From an uncultured Pseudoxanthomonas sp. (GTDB lineage: Bacteria; Pseudomonadota; Gammaproteobacteria; Xanthomonadales; Xanthomonadaceae), in NCBI GenBank assembly GCA_937975725.1, contig CALJUL010000067.1, positions 1 through 59,730 of the forward strand: DNA of 59,730 bases, written 5' to 3'. Shown here piece after piece: positions 39,381 through 47,858 of this stretch. A program made the position numbers and the translations under genes. How positions within the stretch are numbered: the stretch's first letter is position 1; every line of letters begins with the position of its first letter. The notes under the pieces are model-generated. The model was not told the DNA's origin. It did no database searches and saw only the letters and a program-made list of their open reading frames with translations.

Positions 39381-39423
39381 GACTACACGTGTCGCCACCA
39401 TGCCCGTGACGACACGTGTAGTC
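39381..39423. promoter_or_regulatory. Paired BlaI-type operators
   Basis: GACTACACGTGTCG (39381-39394) and its exact complement CGACACGTGTAGTC (39410-39423) form an inverted pair, each a TACA-N2-TGT dyad like the BlaI/MecI operator core TACANNTGTA. They are 29 bp apart centre to centre and lie 13 bp before the blaI start, so they should autoregulate the blaI-M56 operon; motA on the other side could be affected too. Confidence 0.8.
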
Positions 39424-39530
39424 AACCCTGCCGATGGTCATGTCCCTGGCATGCCGACGAACGGCAGGCGGCGCTCAAGAAACGCCCGCCCGGGCCGATG
39501 CTGGGGAGACTCCACCACATCCCCGCCCCC

Positions 39531-40385
39531 ATGCTCATCCTCGTCGGCTTTCTCATCGTGGTCCTCAGCGTGATCGGCGGCTACCTGGGCTCGCACGGCA
39601 AGCTGGGCGCACTGTGGCAACCGTTCGAACTGGTCATCATCGGCGGCGCCGCGCTGGGCGCGTTCCTGACCAGCAATCCGATGAAGGTGGTCAAGGGCAC
39701 CCTGGCCGCCTCGCTGTCGGTGTTCAAGGGCGCCAAGTACAAGTCGGCCGACTACCTGGACGTGCTGACGCTGATCCACGAGATGCTCAACAAGGCCCGC
39801 CGCGATGGCTTCATGTCGCTGGAGGAGCACATCGAGAACCCCGGCAACAGCCCGCTGTTCGGCAAGTACCCCAAGGTGCTCGCAGATCACCACCTGCTCG
39901 ACTTCCTGACCGAATGCCTGCGCCTGATGGTGGGCAGCAACATCGAGCCGCACGAACTGGAGCCGCTGCTGGAGCTGGAGCTGGAAAAGCACCACCACGA
40001 GGCGATGGCGCCGGCGCACGCATTGCAGAAAGTGTCCGACGGCCTGCCCGGCTTCGGCATCGTCGCCGCGGTGCTGGGCATCATCGTCACGATGGGCTCG
40101 ATCGGCGGCGACATCGCCGCGGTCGGCGCGCACGTGGCCGCCGCGCTGGTCGGCACCTTCCTGGGCATCCTGCTGGCCTACGGCTTCGTCTCGCCGCTGG
40201 CCGCGGCCATCGAGGCGCAGGTGGAGCAGGACAGCCGCATGTACGAATCGGTGAAGACCGCCCTGCTGGCCTGCCTGCGCGGCTACAACCCGGCGGTGGC
40301 GCTGGAGTTCGCGCGCAAGACCCTGCCCTCGGACGTGCGCCCGCCGTTCGCCGAGTTCGAAGCCCACCTGAAGGCCAACAAGTAA
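39531..40385 (+). CDS. motA: Flagellar motor stator protein MotA
   Basis: A 284-aa inner-membrane protein with four helices in the MotA pattern: MLILVGFLIVVLSVIGGYL first, then a short second helix, a large cytosolic loop with the charged residues that contact FliG, and the conserved pair near GFGIVAAVLGIIVTMG and GTFLGILLAYGFVSPLA. The ATG at 39531 is the family start; one at 39498 would add 11 residues. motB follows 9 bp later. No other flagellar gene is in the window. Confidence 0.95.
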   Translation: MLILVGFLIVVLSVIGGYLGSHGKLGALWQPFELVIIGGAALGAFLTSNPMKVVKGTLAASLSVFKGAKYKSADYLDVLTLIHEMLNKARRDGFMSLEEHIENPGNSPLFGKYPKVLADHHLLDFLTECLRLMVGSNIEPHELEPLLELELEKHHHEAMAPAHALQKVSDGLPGFGIVAAVLGIIVTMGSIGGDIAAVGAHVAAALVGTFLGILLAYGFVSPLAAAIEAQVEQDSRMYESVKTALLACLRGYNPAVALEFARKTLPSDVRPPFAEFEAHLKANK

Positions 40386-40394
40386 GCCGCGGCG

Positions 40395-41378
40395 ATGAGC
40401 GAACAGCGCCCCACCATCATCGTCCGCCGGGTCAAGAAGGTCGCCGGCGGCGGCCATCACGGCGGCTCGTGGAAGGTCGCCTACGCCGACTTCGTGACCG
40501 CGATGATGGCGTTCTTCCTGGTGATGTGGCTGATGGGCGCCACCACCAACAAGGAGCGCGCGGCGATCTCGGAATACTTCCGCAATCCCAGCCCGCTGAC
40601 CGGCAAGAGCTTCTCGCCCGCGCCAGGCCCGGCCGGCCCCGGCGGCGCCAGCAATTCGATGATCAAGCTGGGCGGGACCATGGACATCCCGCGCGGCGAC
40701 GCCAACGACCCGTTCCCCAAGCCGCCCAACGACGCGCCCTCGTCGGAGGAGCAGCAGAAGGCGCAGGAGAAGCAGCGCCTGGAAACGCTGATGCAGGCGC
40801 TGGAGGAAGCCATCGGCAAGAGCCAGGCGCTGGAACCGTTCAAGGACCAGTTGCTGCTGGACCTCACTCCGGAGGGCCTGCGCATCCAGATCGTCGACCA
40901 GCAGAACCGGCCGATGTTCGCGCTGGGCAGTTCCGCGCTGAAGGACTACACCCAGGCGATCCTGGTGGAGCTGGCCGGCTTCATCAACCAGGTGCCCAAC
41001 CACATCAGCATCACCGGCCACACCGACACCACGCCCTACGCCGGCAACCGCGGCTACACCAACTGGGAACTCAGCGCCGAACGCGCCAACGCCGCGCGCC
41101 GCGCGCTGGTGGCCGGCGGCATGCACGAGGACAAGGTGTCGCGCGTGGTGGGGCTGTCCTCGTCGGTGCTGTTCGACAAGCAGAACCCGCAGAACCCCAT
41201 CAACCGCCGCATCAGCATCGTGGTGATGACCAAGGCGGCCGAGGAGGCCATGCAGGGCGAGACCGGCGGCAACCTGCTCTCGTCCGGAAAGCCACTGCCC
41301 GACGCCGACACCGCCATGCCCGACGCACCGACCAACACCGCCGAAGAAGCGCCCGTGCCGGTCGTACCGCACGCCTGA
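40395..41378 (+). CDS. motB: Flagellar motor stator protein MotB
   Basis: A 327-aa protein anchoring the stator to peptidoglycan. The single helix WKVAYADFVTAMMAFFLVMW carries the proton-binding aspartate in YADF. A disordered Pro-rich segment follows, and the C-terminal OmpA-like domain contains ITGHTDTTPY and LSAERANAARRAL for peptidoglycan binding. It starts 9 bp after motA and forms the A4B2-type (5:2) stator complex with it. The acidic Pro-rich tail is a family-variable extension. Confidence 0.95.
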   Translation: MSEQRPTIIVRRVKKVAGGGHHGGSWKVAYADFVTAMMAFFLVMWLMGATTNKERAAISEYFRNPSPLTGKSFSPAPGPAGPGGASNSMIKLGGTMDIPRGDANDPFPKPPNDAPSSEEQQKAQEKQRLETLMQALEEAIGKSQALEPFKDQLLLDLTPEGLRIQIVDQQNRPMFALGSSALKDYTQAILVELAGFINQVPNHISITGHTDTTPYAGNRGYTNWELSAERANAARRALVAGGMHEDKVSRVVGLSSSVLFDKQNPQNPINRRISIVVMTKAAEEAMQGETGGNLLSSGKPLPDADTAMPDAPTNTAEEAPVPVVPHA

Positions 41379-41424
41379 CCACAACCGCCGCCCCGGTTGC
41401 GACCTTGGTCGCAGGCAGGGCGTG

Positions 41425-41453
41425 TTGACGCCTTTTCACGCCGCCGTCACAAT
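41425..41453 (+). promoter_or_regulatory. Sigma-70-like promoter of the TonB receptor operon
   Basis: TTGACG (41425-41430), a 17-bp spacer and CACAAT (41448-41453). Transcription would start near 41460, giving an 80-nt leader before the receptor ATG. Confidence 0.55.
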
Positions 41454-41542
41454 TCCGACCTGCCAGCCAGCCGAGTTTCGTCACCGAAGTCTCATCGCCA
41501 GCGGATCCGCCCACGGGCCTCCCCTCCGTTTCGAGACGCCGA

Positions 41543-44113
41543 ATGAAACCGCTCACCCTGGCCATCCTGGCGGTGCTGTCCGCCAGCGCCCACGCAGCCG
41601 ACGATACCGCACCCGCCCCCCCCGCACCCGCCGACGGCAAGCCCGCCGCCGCGACGGGCGACTACCTGAAACCCACCACCTTCGACACCATCAAGGTGAT
41701 CGGCCAGCGCCTGTTCCCGTACCAGGAAGGACTGATGCTGGACGAGCGCTACATCGACGAGCAGGCCAAGGGCAACGGCGACATCGGCACGCTGCTGCGG
41801 ATCAATCCGAACGTGCAGTTCGACGATTCCCCCTGGACTTCGTCCAGCCGCATGGGCGAAATCCGGCCCGCGAACATCAGCATCAACGGCGGCCAGTACT
41901 ACCAGAACCTGTTCCAGCTCGATGGCACCAGCTTCAACAACGACCTCGACCCCCAGGCCGACAATCCGCATGACCTGGCCAACATTCCCAGCGCCACCCA
42001 GGGCATCGCGCTGGACACCGAACTGATCGGCCAGCTCACCGTCTACGACAGCAACGTGCCCGCGGCCTTCGGCGGTTTCAGCGGCGGTGTGATAGATGCT
42101 GAAAGCCGCAAGGCCAAGGACGCGCTTGGCGGCAAGGTGTCGTTCCGCATGTCGCGCTCGGTCTGGAACGAGATGATCCTGCCGCAAGGCGAGGACCTGT
42201 CGCTTTCGGCAACGTATGCCAACCAGCCCGTGTACGACAAATACCGGCTGTCGGCGATGCTGGAGGGCCGTACCGGCAACGGCATAGGATGGATCGCCAA
42301 TGTCATCCGCACCCGCTCCGACATCCCGCTGCGCGGATACTCGGCAGGCGCTGTCAGCGTCAGCGACGAACTGATCAAGGAACAGCGCCGCGAGAACACC
42401 AGCGCAAGCCTCCGGCTGGACTGGTCGGGCGACGGCATCGAGCTTTCGGGCAGCTTCACCCATGCGCCGACGGACGAGCGCTACTTCACCCAGAACGCCA
42501 AGAACTCTTACTTCGACCTGAAGCAGGGCGGCCCGGTCGGCAGCCTGCGCATGGGCCTGGAGGCTGGCCACTGGGATCTGGACCAGGTGCTGAGCTACAG
42601 CGACCTGGACAGCTCCCGCCGCGTGCAGAAAGGCATCGACTACTGGAAGGCCTGGGCGCGCTCGCCCGCGTACGATTGGGGCGTCAACAACAGCAGCTTC
42701 GAAGGCAACTGGGGCAACATCGACCAGCGCAACCGCACGCTCGGCTATTCGGCCACGTTCCAGCGCGACGCGCTGGCTTGGGGCGACAGCCGGCATGCAT
42801 TGCAGCTTGGCCTGCAATACCGTGACCGCCTGGGCACCTACCATCGCCTGCAGGACCACTACAGCTTCCTCAGCCCTGGCCGGACCACTTCCTGCACCGA
42901 CGCCAACGGCATGGTCGATACCGAAGCCTGCTCTCTCTCGCCCGTCTATACCAGCGTCAGCGGCACGGATGTCGGCAGGGTCGTCGCGGGCCAAGGGCAG
43001 TTCTTCCGCACGCGCAACATCTACAGCGCAGGCTATTTCGAGGTGAAGCTCAAGGAATGGAGCGTGTTCGCCGAGGACGACATCCGCTGGGGCCGCTGGA
43101 GCTTCCGCCCTGGCATCCGCATCGACGGCGACGACCTGATGGACAAGACGACCATAGCGCCGCGCTTCGCCATGTCGTGGGACGTGCTGGGCAACCAGGA
43201 CACGCTGCTGACGGGTGGCGCCAACCGCTATTACGGGCGCAGCTTCTTCACCTACAAGTTGCGCGAAGGGCGCGAGAACCTGCAGACCACCTACACGCGC
43301 ACCGCTCCCTCCCTGCTGTGGGTGCGCGGCCGTGGATATACCGCCAACAACCGCTTCGAGGCACTGGACATCCCGTACAGCGACGAACTCAACCTCGGCG
43401 TCAACCAGCGCTGGGCCGGCATGGACATCAACCTCAAGCACGTGCGCCGCGACGGGCGCGACGAAGTGCTGCGGCAACGCGTGCCGTCCAACGACGGGAC
43501 CGGCTATTACTCCGCGTCCGTGTACGAATACGTCAACGCGGGACGCAGCCGCAGCGACACCAGCACGCTGAGCATCGGCCTGCAGCGCCCATGGGCATGG
43601 AAGGGCATGGAGACCCACCTGCAGTTCGCGTTCGACCATACCGAGGTGAAACGCAACTACGTGGACTACGAAAGCAGCTACACGGACAGCAGCTACAACC
43701 GGCTGGTGCGCTATGAAGGCCAGGTCATGCATGCCTACGACCTCCCGCAGGCCAGCTACAATCGCCCATGGACGGCCCGCCTCTCGACCCAGACGCGACT
43801 GCCCGCGGCAGGACTGCTGTGGAGCAACTTCCTGCGCTATCGCGCCGGCTTCACCGGATTCGCGGTCACCGGTGCCGAGGTCTACCAGGGCGAGACAATC
43901 GACGTGATCGAAAGCTACGATGCATCGCGCGCGTTCACCTGGGACACCACCCTGGAGTACAGCCTGGCCTTGCCGCGCGATCAGGAAGCCTACGTCCGCA
44001 TAGAAGCGCAGAACGTGTTCAACCGGCGCAACCCGCTGACCGGATCGGCCAGCACGGTGGCCTATTACGAGCCCGGCCGCAGCTACTGGCTGGAAGTGGG
44101 CTACCGCTTCTAG
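41543..44113 (+). CDS. TonB-dependent receptor of a peroxidase-linked operon
   Basis: An 856-aa outer-membrane transporter. The signal peptide ends near residue 19 (SASAHAAD), TFDTIKVIGQRLF is the TonB-box-like segment, and the plug contains INGGQYYQNLFQLDGTSFNN. The barrel ends in YWLEVGYRF with a terminal phenylalanine. There is no STN domain. Downstream, within 25 bp steps and on the same strand, are a 91-aa membrane protein and a diheme peroxidase, so the three form an operon. The substrate is unknown; a copper- or metallophore-linked role is possible by analogy with MbnH-type operons. Confidence 0.92.
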   Translation: MKPLTLAILAVLSASAHAADDTAPAPPAPADGKPAAATGDYLKPTTFDTIKVIGQRLFPYQEGLMLDERYIDEQAKGNGDIGTLLRINPNVQFDDSPWTSSSRMGEIRPANISINGGQYYQNLFQLDGTSFNNDLDPQADNPHDLANIPSATQGIALDTELIGQLTVYDSNVPAAFGGFSGGVIDAESRKAKDALGGKVSFRMSRSVWNEMILPQGEDLSLSATYANQPVYDKYRLSAMLEGRTGNGIGWIANVIRTRSDIPLRGYSAGAVSVSDELIKEQRRENTSASLRLDWSGDGIELSGSFTHAPTDERYFTQNAKNSYFDLKQGGPVGSLRMGLEAGHWDLDQVLSYSDLDSSRRVQKGIDYWKAWARSPAYDWGVNNSSFEGNWGNIDQRNRTLGYSATFQRDALAWGDSRHALQLGLQYRDRLGTYHRLQDHYSFLSPGRTTSCTDANGMVDTEACSLSPVYTSVSGTDVGRVVAGQGQFFRTRNIYSAGYFEVKLKEWSVFAEDDIRWGRWSFRPGIRIDGDDLMDKTTIAPRFAMSWDVLGNQDTLLTGGANRYYGRSFFTYKLREGRENLQTTYTRTAPSLLWVRGRGYTANNRFEALDIPYSDELNLGVNQRWAGMDINLKHVRRDGRDEVLRQRVPSNDGTGYYSASVYEYVNAGRSRSDTSTLSIGLQRPWAWKGMETHLQFAFDHTEVKRNYVDYESSYTDSSYNRLVRYEGQVMHAYDLPQASYNRPWTARLSTQTRLPAAGLLWSNFLRYRAGFTGFAVTGAEVYQGETIDVIESYDASRAFTWDTTLEYSLALPRDQEAYVRIEAQNVFNRRNPLTGSASTVAYYEPGRSYWLEVGYRF

Positions 44114-44133
44114 CCCCGATACCTGGAGCCACG

Positions 44134-44409
44134 ATGACCAAGCCGTCCTTCCTGCCCCATTGGCTGCTCTGGTGCCTGCCGGCCTTTCTGTCCGCGCAGA
44201 TCGTGCTGATGCTGGCCTCGTCCGGCCCGGACAGCACCTGGCGCGGCGGTGGGTACACATTGCTGATGGCAGGAGGCGCCGGGGCGGCGGCATGCGCGGG
44301 CGGGTGGGCGCTGTGGCGACTGCGCGACTGGCCGCTCACGCTGCGCGGCTTCATCGCCCTCCTCCATGTGCCTCTACTTGCCGGTGCATTGTTGATGGCG
44401 GGTGCCTGA
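44134..44409 (+). CDS. Small membrane protein in the TonB receptor-peroxidase operon
   Basis: A 91-aa protein with three predicted helices (LPHWLLWCLPAFLSAQIVLM, YTLLMAGGAGAAACAGGWA and GFIALLHVPLLAGALLMAG). CTGGAG lies about six bases before the ATG. It starts 20 bp after the receptor stop and ends 3 bp before the peroxidase start. I do not recognise a family. Its place suggests an accessory role in electron transfer or in membrane assembly of the system. Confidence 0.75.
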   Translation: MTKPSFLPHWLLWCLPAFLSAQIVLMLASSGPDSTWRGGGYTLLMAGGAGAAACAGGWALWRLRDWPLTLRGFIALLHVPLLAGALLMAGA

Positions 44410-44412
44410 GCC

Positions 44413-45582
44413 ATGCGAGCCCTGCTGTCGCGGACCCTGTTGCTGGCGCTGTTCCTGTCGCCCGCCGTCGTGCTGATCGGCACGACGGCGGCGCAGGCGC
44501 AGGCGGAGCGGGCCGCACCGCTTCCCACCCTCGCCGAATGCCGCCAGCGCATCGCGGTGAGCGCGCCGCAGATCGACATGCAGTGCCTGCGGCGCGTCTA
44601 TGCGCTGCCCATCGGCGAATGGCCCGCGCCGACGGTCGACGACGGAGCCGTCTGGCAGGAACTGGCGCCGCTGCCCGACACGCCGCCGGTGCCCGCGGAC
44701 AATCCGCAGACGCCGGAGAAGGTGGCGCTGGGCAAGAAGTTGTTCGAGGACCCGCGCCTGTCGCGCAGCGGCCAGATCGCCTGCGCCAGTTGCCACGACC
44801 GCCAACTGGGCTGGGGCGACGGGCGCAGCGTATCGTTCGGCCACGACCGCCAGGCCGGCAAGCGCAATGCGATGAACGTGTCGATGGCGGCCTTCTCCAG
44901 CCCGCTGTTCTGGGACGGCCGCGCGGCCACGCTGGAGGAACAGGCGCTGCATCCCATCCAGGATTCGGTGGAGATGGCGTTCACTGCCCGCGAGCTGGAA
45001 CAGCGGCTCAACCGCAGCAAGGACTATCCGACCGAATTCCTGCGCGTGTTCGGCGAGAAACGGATCACCATGCCGCGCGTGGCCCAGGCCATCGCCGCCT
45101 ACGAGCGCAGTCTGGTGCCGCGCTCCAGCCGCTTCGACCGCTTCCTCGAAGGCCGCCGCGACCTGCTGACCGACGAACAGCTATGGGGGCTGCATCTGTT
45201 CCGCACGCAGGCGCGCTGCATGAACTGCCACAGTGGGCCGGCGCTGACCGACAACCGCTTCCACAACCTGGGCCTGCACTTCTACGGCCGCGAGCGCGAG
45301 GACCTGGGCCGCTACCGGGTGACCGGCGACCCGGCCGACAGCGGCAAGTTCCGCACGCCTTCGCTGCGCAGCGTGGGCAGGACCGGTCCGTACATGCACA
45401 GCGGCGCCTTCATGGAACTGCGCGGCGTGGTGAACATGTACAACGCCGGCATGCCGCGGCCGCAACCGAAGGCCGGGCAGGAGGGCGACCCGCTGTTCCC
45501 GGCCACCGATCCGTTGCTCAAGCCGCTGGACCTGCACCGCAGCGAGCTGGAAGCGATCACCGAATTCCTGCGCACGCTGTGA
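44413..45582 (+). CDS. Diheme cytochrome c peroxidase / MauG-MbnH-like protein
   Basis: A 389-aa secreted diheme protein with signal peptide (ALFLSPAVVLIGTTAAQA). Two heme c motifs are visible: C124-A-S-C127-H128 and C269-M-N-C272-H273. Other family segments are RNAMNVSMAAFSSPLFWDGR, HPIQDSVEMA, FRTPSLRSVGRTGPYMHSG and EFLRTL at the end. The family includes peroxidases that remove hydrogen peroxide and MauG/MbnH enzymes that oxidise protein tyrosines or tryptophans. Only 3 bp separates it from the preceding gene. Which activity it has is not decided by the motifs. Confidence 0.9.
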   Translation: MRALLSRTLLLALFLSPAVVLIGTTAAQAQAERAAPLPTLAECRQRIAVSAPQIDMQCLRRVYALPIGEWPAPTVDDGAVWQELAPLPDTPPVPADNPQTPEKVALGKKLFEDPRLSRSGQIACASCHDRQLGWGDGRSVSFGHDRQAGKRNAMNVSMAAFSSPLFWDGRAATLEEQALHPIQDSVEMAFTARELEQRLNRSKDYPTEFLRVFGEKRITMPRVAQAIAAYERSLVPRSSRFDRFLEGRRDLLTDEQLWGLHLFRTQARCMNCHSGPALTDNRFHNLGLHFYGREREDLGRYRVTGDPADSGKFRTPSLRSVGRTGPYMHSGAFMELRGVVNMYNAGMPRPQPKAGQEGDPLFPATDPLLKPLDLHRSELEAITEFLRTL

Positions 45583-45612
45583 CGCGGCGGTGCGGCGCAT
45601 GCCGCGGCACGG

Positions 45613-46167
45613 TCAGAACGCGTCGCTGCCCGGACGGATCTCCACGCCCATCACCGCGGCCAGTTGCTGCATGCCCTCGTCGTCGCGGCGCAGCGCCATC
45701 CAGCCGGCGCAGGCGTCGCCGCCGGTGTTCCAGTTCCACAGCGTGTAGCCGTGCTCGCGCAGGCGGTCGTAAGCGGTGGCCATCAGCGCGGACACGTCGG
45801 TGCCGTCCAGGAAATCCTCGTCGTCCGGATCCCCGCCCCAGTCGATGTCCAGCGCATAGCGCGCGGCCAACTGGTCGATGCAATCGATGAAGGTGGCGGT
45901 GTCCTGCCCGTCCACGTAGAAGCCGGAGGTCCAGTCGATGGCGTCCTTCAGCGTCCACAGCACCCGCTCGGGGTCGTCGCCCTGCTCGCCGGCGGCGTCG
46001 CGGTAGGCGGCGAACTGGCGCAGCGCGGTTTCCTCGTCGCCGGGATTGATCAGCACCAGCAGGTTCCACACCAGCGCCTCGGTGTCGTCCAGGTCCATGT
46101 CGTCTTCGTCGTCGAAGGCGTGGCGGAAGTTGTCGTCGGGATCGAAGTCGGTATCGGGCGGGCACAT
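45613..46167 (-). CDS. Acidic hypothetical protein, possibly DUF6630-like
   Basis: A 184-aa very acidic cytosolic protein: the first 30 residues contain twelve Asp/Glu (DDEDDMDLDD). VWNLLVLINPGDEETALRQF and YTLWNWNTGGDACAGWMAL resemble DUF6630-type proteins of unknown function, but I am not sure. No ribosome site stands out. It is convergent with the peroxidase gene and stands alone. Confidence 0.7.
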   Translation of the reverse strand: MCPPDTDFDPDDNFRHAFDDEDDMDLDDTEALVWNLLVLINPGDEETALRQFAAYRDAAGEQGDDPERVLWTLKDAIDWTSGFYVDGQDTATFIDCIDQLAARYALDIDWGGDPDDEDFLDGTDVSALMATAYDRLREHGYTLWNWNTGGDACAGWMALRRDDEGMQQLAAVMGVEIRPGSDAF

Positions 46168-46563
46168 GGTGGCGGAGGTGCGGCGATGGACGCACAGGAT
46201 GCCCCGGCGGGGGGCGGGCGGGAAGCGGCGGGGTGCCAGAGGCCAGGGATCGGGACCGGGCAGCAGGAATCTGGGACCAACTGACTACGAGAAGACCCCT
46301 TGCACTCTGCGAACCGCGCCATGATTGCGTTCTGGCAGAGCGGAAAGGCTTTGCAGCGTCCCGAACATCTCGCGCGGGGCGCCATCGCACCGTCGGAAGA
46401 GACGACGGCCGTCCGCTCCGACGGGACCTTCCGGCCCGGCCGGCCCCGGCTCGGGCACCGCCGCCCCCGGCATGGCCGGGAGCGGCGGTGCCCGGCTCCC
46501 TTGCCTGGCAGGCGGGGCGCTTCGGTTATCCTTTCCCATCCGCCCAGCCCGTCCCGCACGACC
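46168..46563. other. Intergenic region with a large palindrome
   Basis: 396 bp without a supported gene. GGGCACCGCCGC (46453-46464) is the exact complement of GCGGCGGTGCCC (46482-46493), with CCGGC-ATG-GCCGG nested inside, so a hairpin of about 17 pairs can form 70 bp before the DUF3297 gene. No T-tract follows. A TTGCAC at 46299-46304 could be part of a promoter, but I see no good -10. Confidence 0.5.
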
Positions 46564-46812
46564 ATGACCGACACGCCGCCCGACCGCCTGGCCTCCGACC
46601 CGCGCAGCCCGTTCTACGACGCCGACGTGATCGACCGCGGCGTGGGCATCCGCTTCAACGGCGTGGAGCGAGACAACGTGGAGGAATACTGCATCAGCGA
46701 AGGCTGGGTGCGGGTGCCGGTGGGCAAGTCCAAGGACCGCCGCGGCAATCCGATGACCCTCAAGGTCAAGGGCAGCGTGGAAGCGTACTTCCGCTCTCCC
46801 ACCGCCAACTGA
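46564..46812 (+). CDS. DUF3297 protein
   Basis: An 82-aa protein beginning MTDTPPDRLASDPRSPFYD, with GIRFNGVERDNVEEYCISEGWVR shortened here to its core VEEYCISEGWVRVP, and GKSKDRRGNPMTLKVKG. This pattern is DUF3297, a small conserved family of unknown function sometimes wrongly named glutathione peroxidase. The ATG at 46564 is supported by the conserved N-terminus. Confidence 0.85.
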   Translation: MTDTPPDRLASDPRSPFYDADVIDRGVGIRFNGVERDNVEEYCISEGWVRVPVGKSKDRRGNPMTLKVKGSVEAYFRSPTAN

Positions 46813-46879
46813 CCGCCGGCGCCCCGTGCCGCACGCGCGTGGCACAATCCGGCCCTGCCCGCACGGCGCCGGAGGATGC

Positions 46880-47254
46880 ATGAAGTTCCTGCTGATGGTG
46901 TACACCGACGACGGACTGCTGGAAGCGCTGCCCGACGGCGCGTTCGACCGGATGATGCGCGGCTGCATCCAGCATGCCGACGAATTGAAGGCGCAGGGCA
47001 CGCTGATCGAATCGCAGCAACTGGAACACGGCAGCGCCGCGCGCACCGTGCGCGTGCGCAACGGCAGGACCAGCGTCGTCGACGGCCCTTTCGCCGAGAC
47101 CAAGGAAATCCTCGGCGGCTACAACCTGATCGAGGCCGACAGCCTCGAGGAAGCGGTGAAGATCGCGCAGGAATTCCCCTGGGTCGGCACCGGCAGCATC
47201 GAGGTGCGCCCGGTGCGCGACTTCGAAGCGGTGCGCCGGCGCGTGGGCGCCTGA
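46880..47254 (+). CDS. YciI-like protein
   Basis: A 124-aa ferredoxin-like-fold protein starting MKFLLMVYTDDGLLEALP, with VVDGPFAETKEILGGYNLIE as the hallmark segment and EVRPVRDF at the end. YCII-related proteins of this kind are often encoded beside ECF sigma factors; none is adjacent here. GGAGG lies four bases before the ATG. It is convergent with a second YciI-like gene 53 bp away. Confidence 0.88.
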   Translation: MKFLLMVYTDDGLLEALPDGAFDRMMRGCIQHADELKAQGTLIESQQLEHGSAARTVRVRNGRTSVVDGPFAETKEILGGYNLIEADSLEEAVKIAQEFPWVGTGSIEVRPVRDFEAVRRRVGA

Positions 47255-47307
47255 AGCGGCACGGCGCAGTCGGGCACCGTCGCAGGGCGAGCGGCTCGCC
47301 GCCGGCG

Positions 47308-47733
47308 TCACCCTCCTGACCGCGCATCGAGTTCAGCCGCCAGCCGCGCTTCCTGCTCGCGCAGTTCCGGCGTCATGGCCTCGCCGAAATCCTCGGCCTC
47401 GAACACCGGGCGCAACTCGATTTCCGCACCGCCGTCGAACGGTGCGCGCTTGATCCATTCGACGGCTTCGTCGAGGTTGCGTACCTGCCACAGCCAGAAA
47501 CCGGCGATCAGTTCCTTGCTCTCGGCGAAGGGGCCGTCGACGACGCTGCGTCGCCTGCCGTCGAAGCGCACGCGCACGCCGCGCGAGGATGGATGCAGGC
47601 CCTCGCCCGCAAGCATGACGCCGGCCTTCACCAGCGCTTCGTTGAACCGGCCCATCTCCGCCAGCAGCCCGGTGTCCGGCATCACGCCGGCTTCGGACTC
47701 GGGGCTGGCCTTCACGATGACCATGACTTTCAT
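47308..47733 (-). CDS. YciI-like protein, second copy
   Basis: A 141-aa relative of the gene at 46880, starting MKVMVIVKASPESEAGVMP with VVDGPFAESKELIAGFWLWQ and a longer charged tail (ELREQEARLAAELDA). GGGAGAG lies five bases before the ATG at 47733. The two copies share the DGPFAE(T/S)KE motif but differ elsewhere, so they are old paralogs placed tail to tail. Confidence 0.88.
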   Translation of the reverse strand: MKVMVIVKASPESEAGVMPDTGLLAEMGRFNEALVKAGVMLAGEGLHPSSRGVRVRFDGRRRSVVDGPFAESKELIAGFWLWQVRNLDEAVEWIKRAPFDGGAEIELRPVFEAEDFGEAMTPELREQEARLAAELDARSGG

Positions 47734-47858
47734 GGCGCTCTCCCGCATGCGCGCCGGACGTTCCGGCCGCTTCCGTGGAGACGACGAACGCGCACAGCGC
47801 GGATCGACACGCCACGGAGAATCGCGTGGCGGCGACGCCTCGCGGGGCCGGGCGCCGC

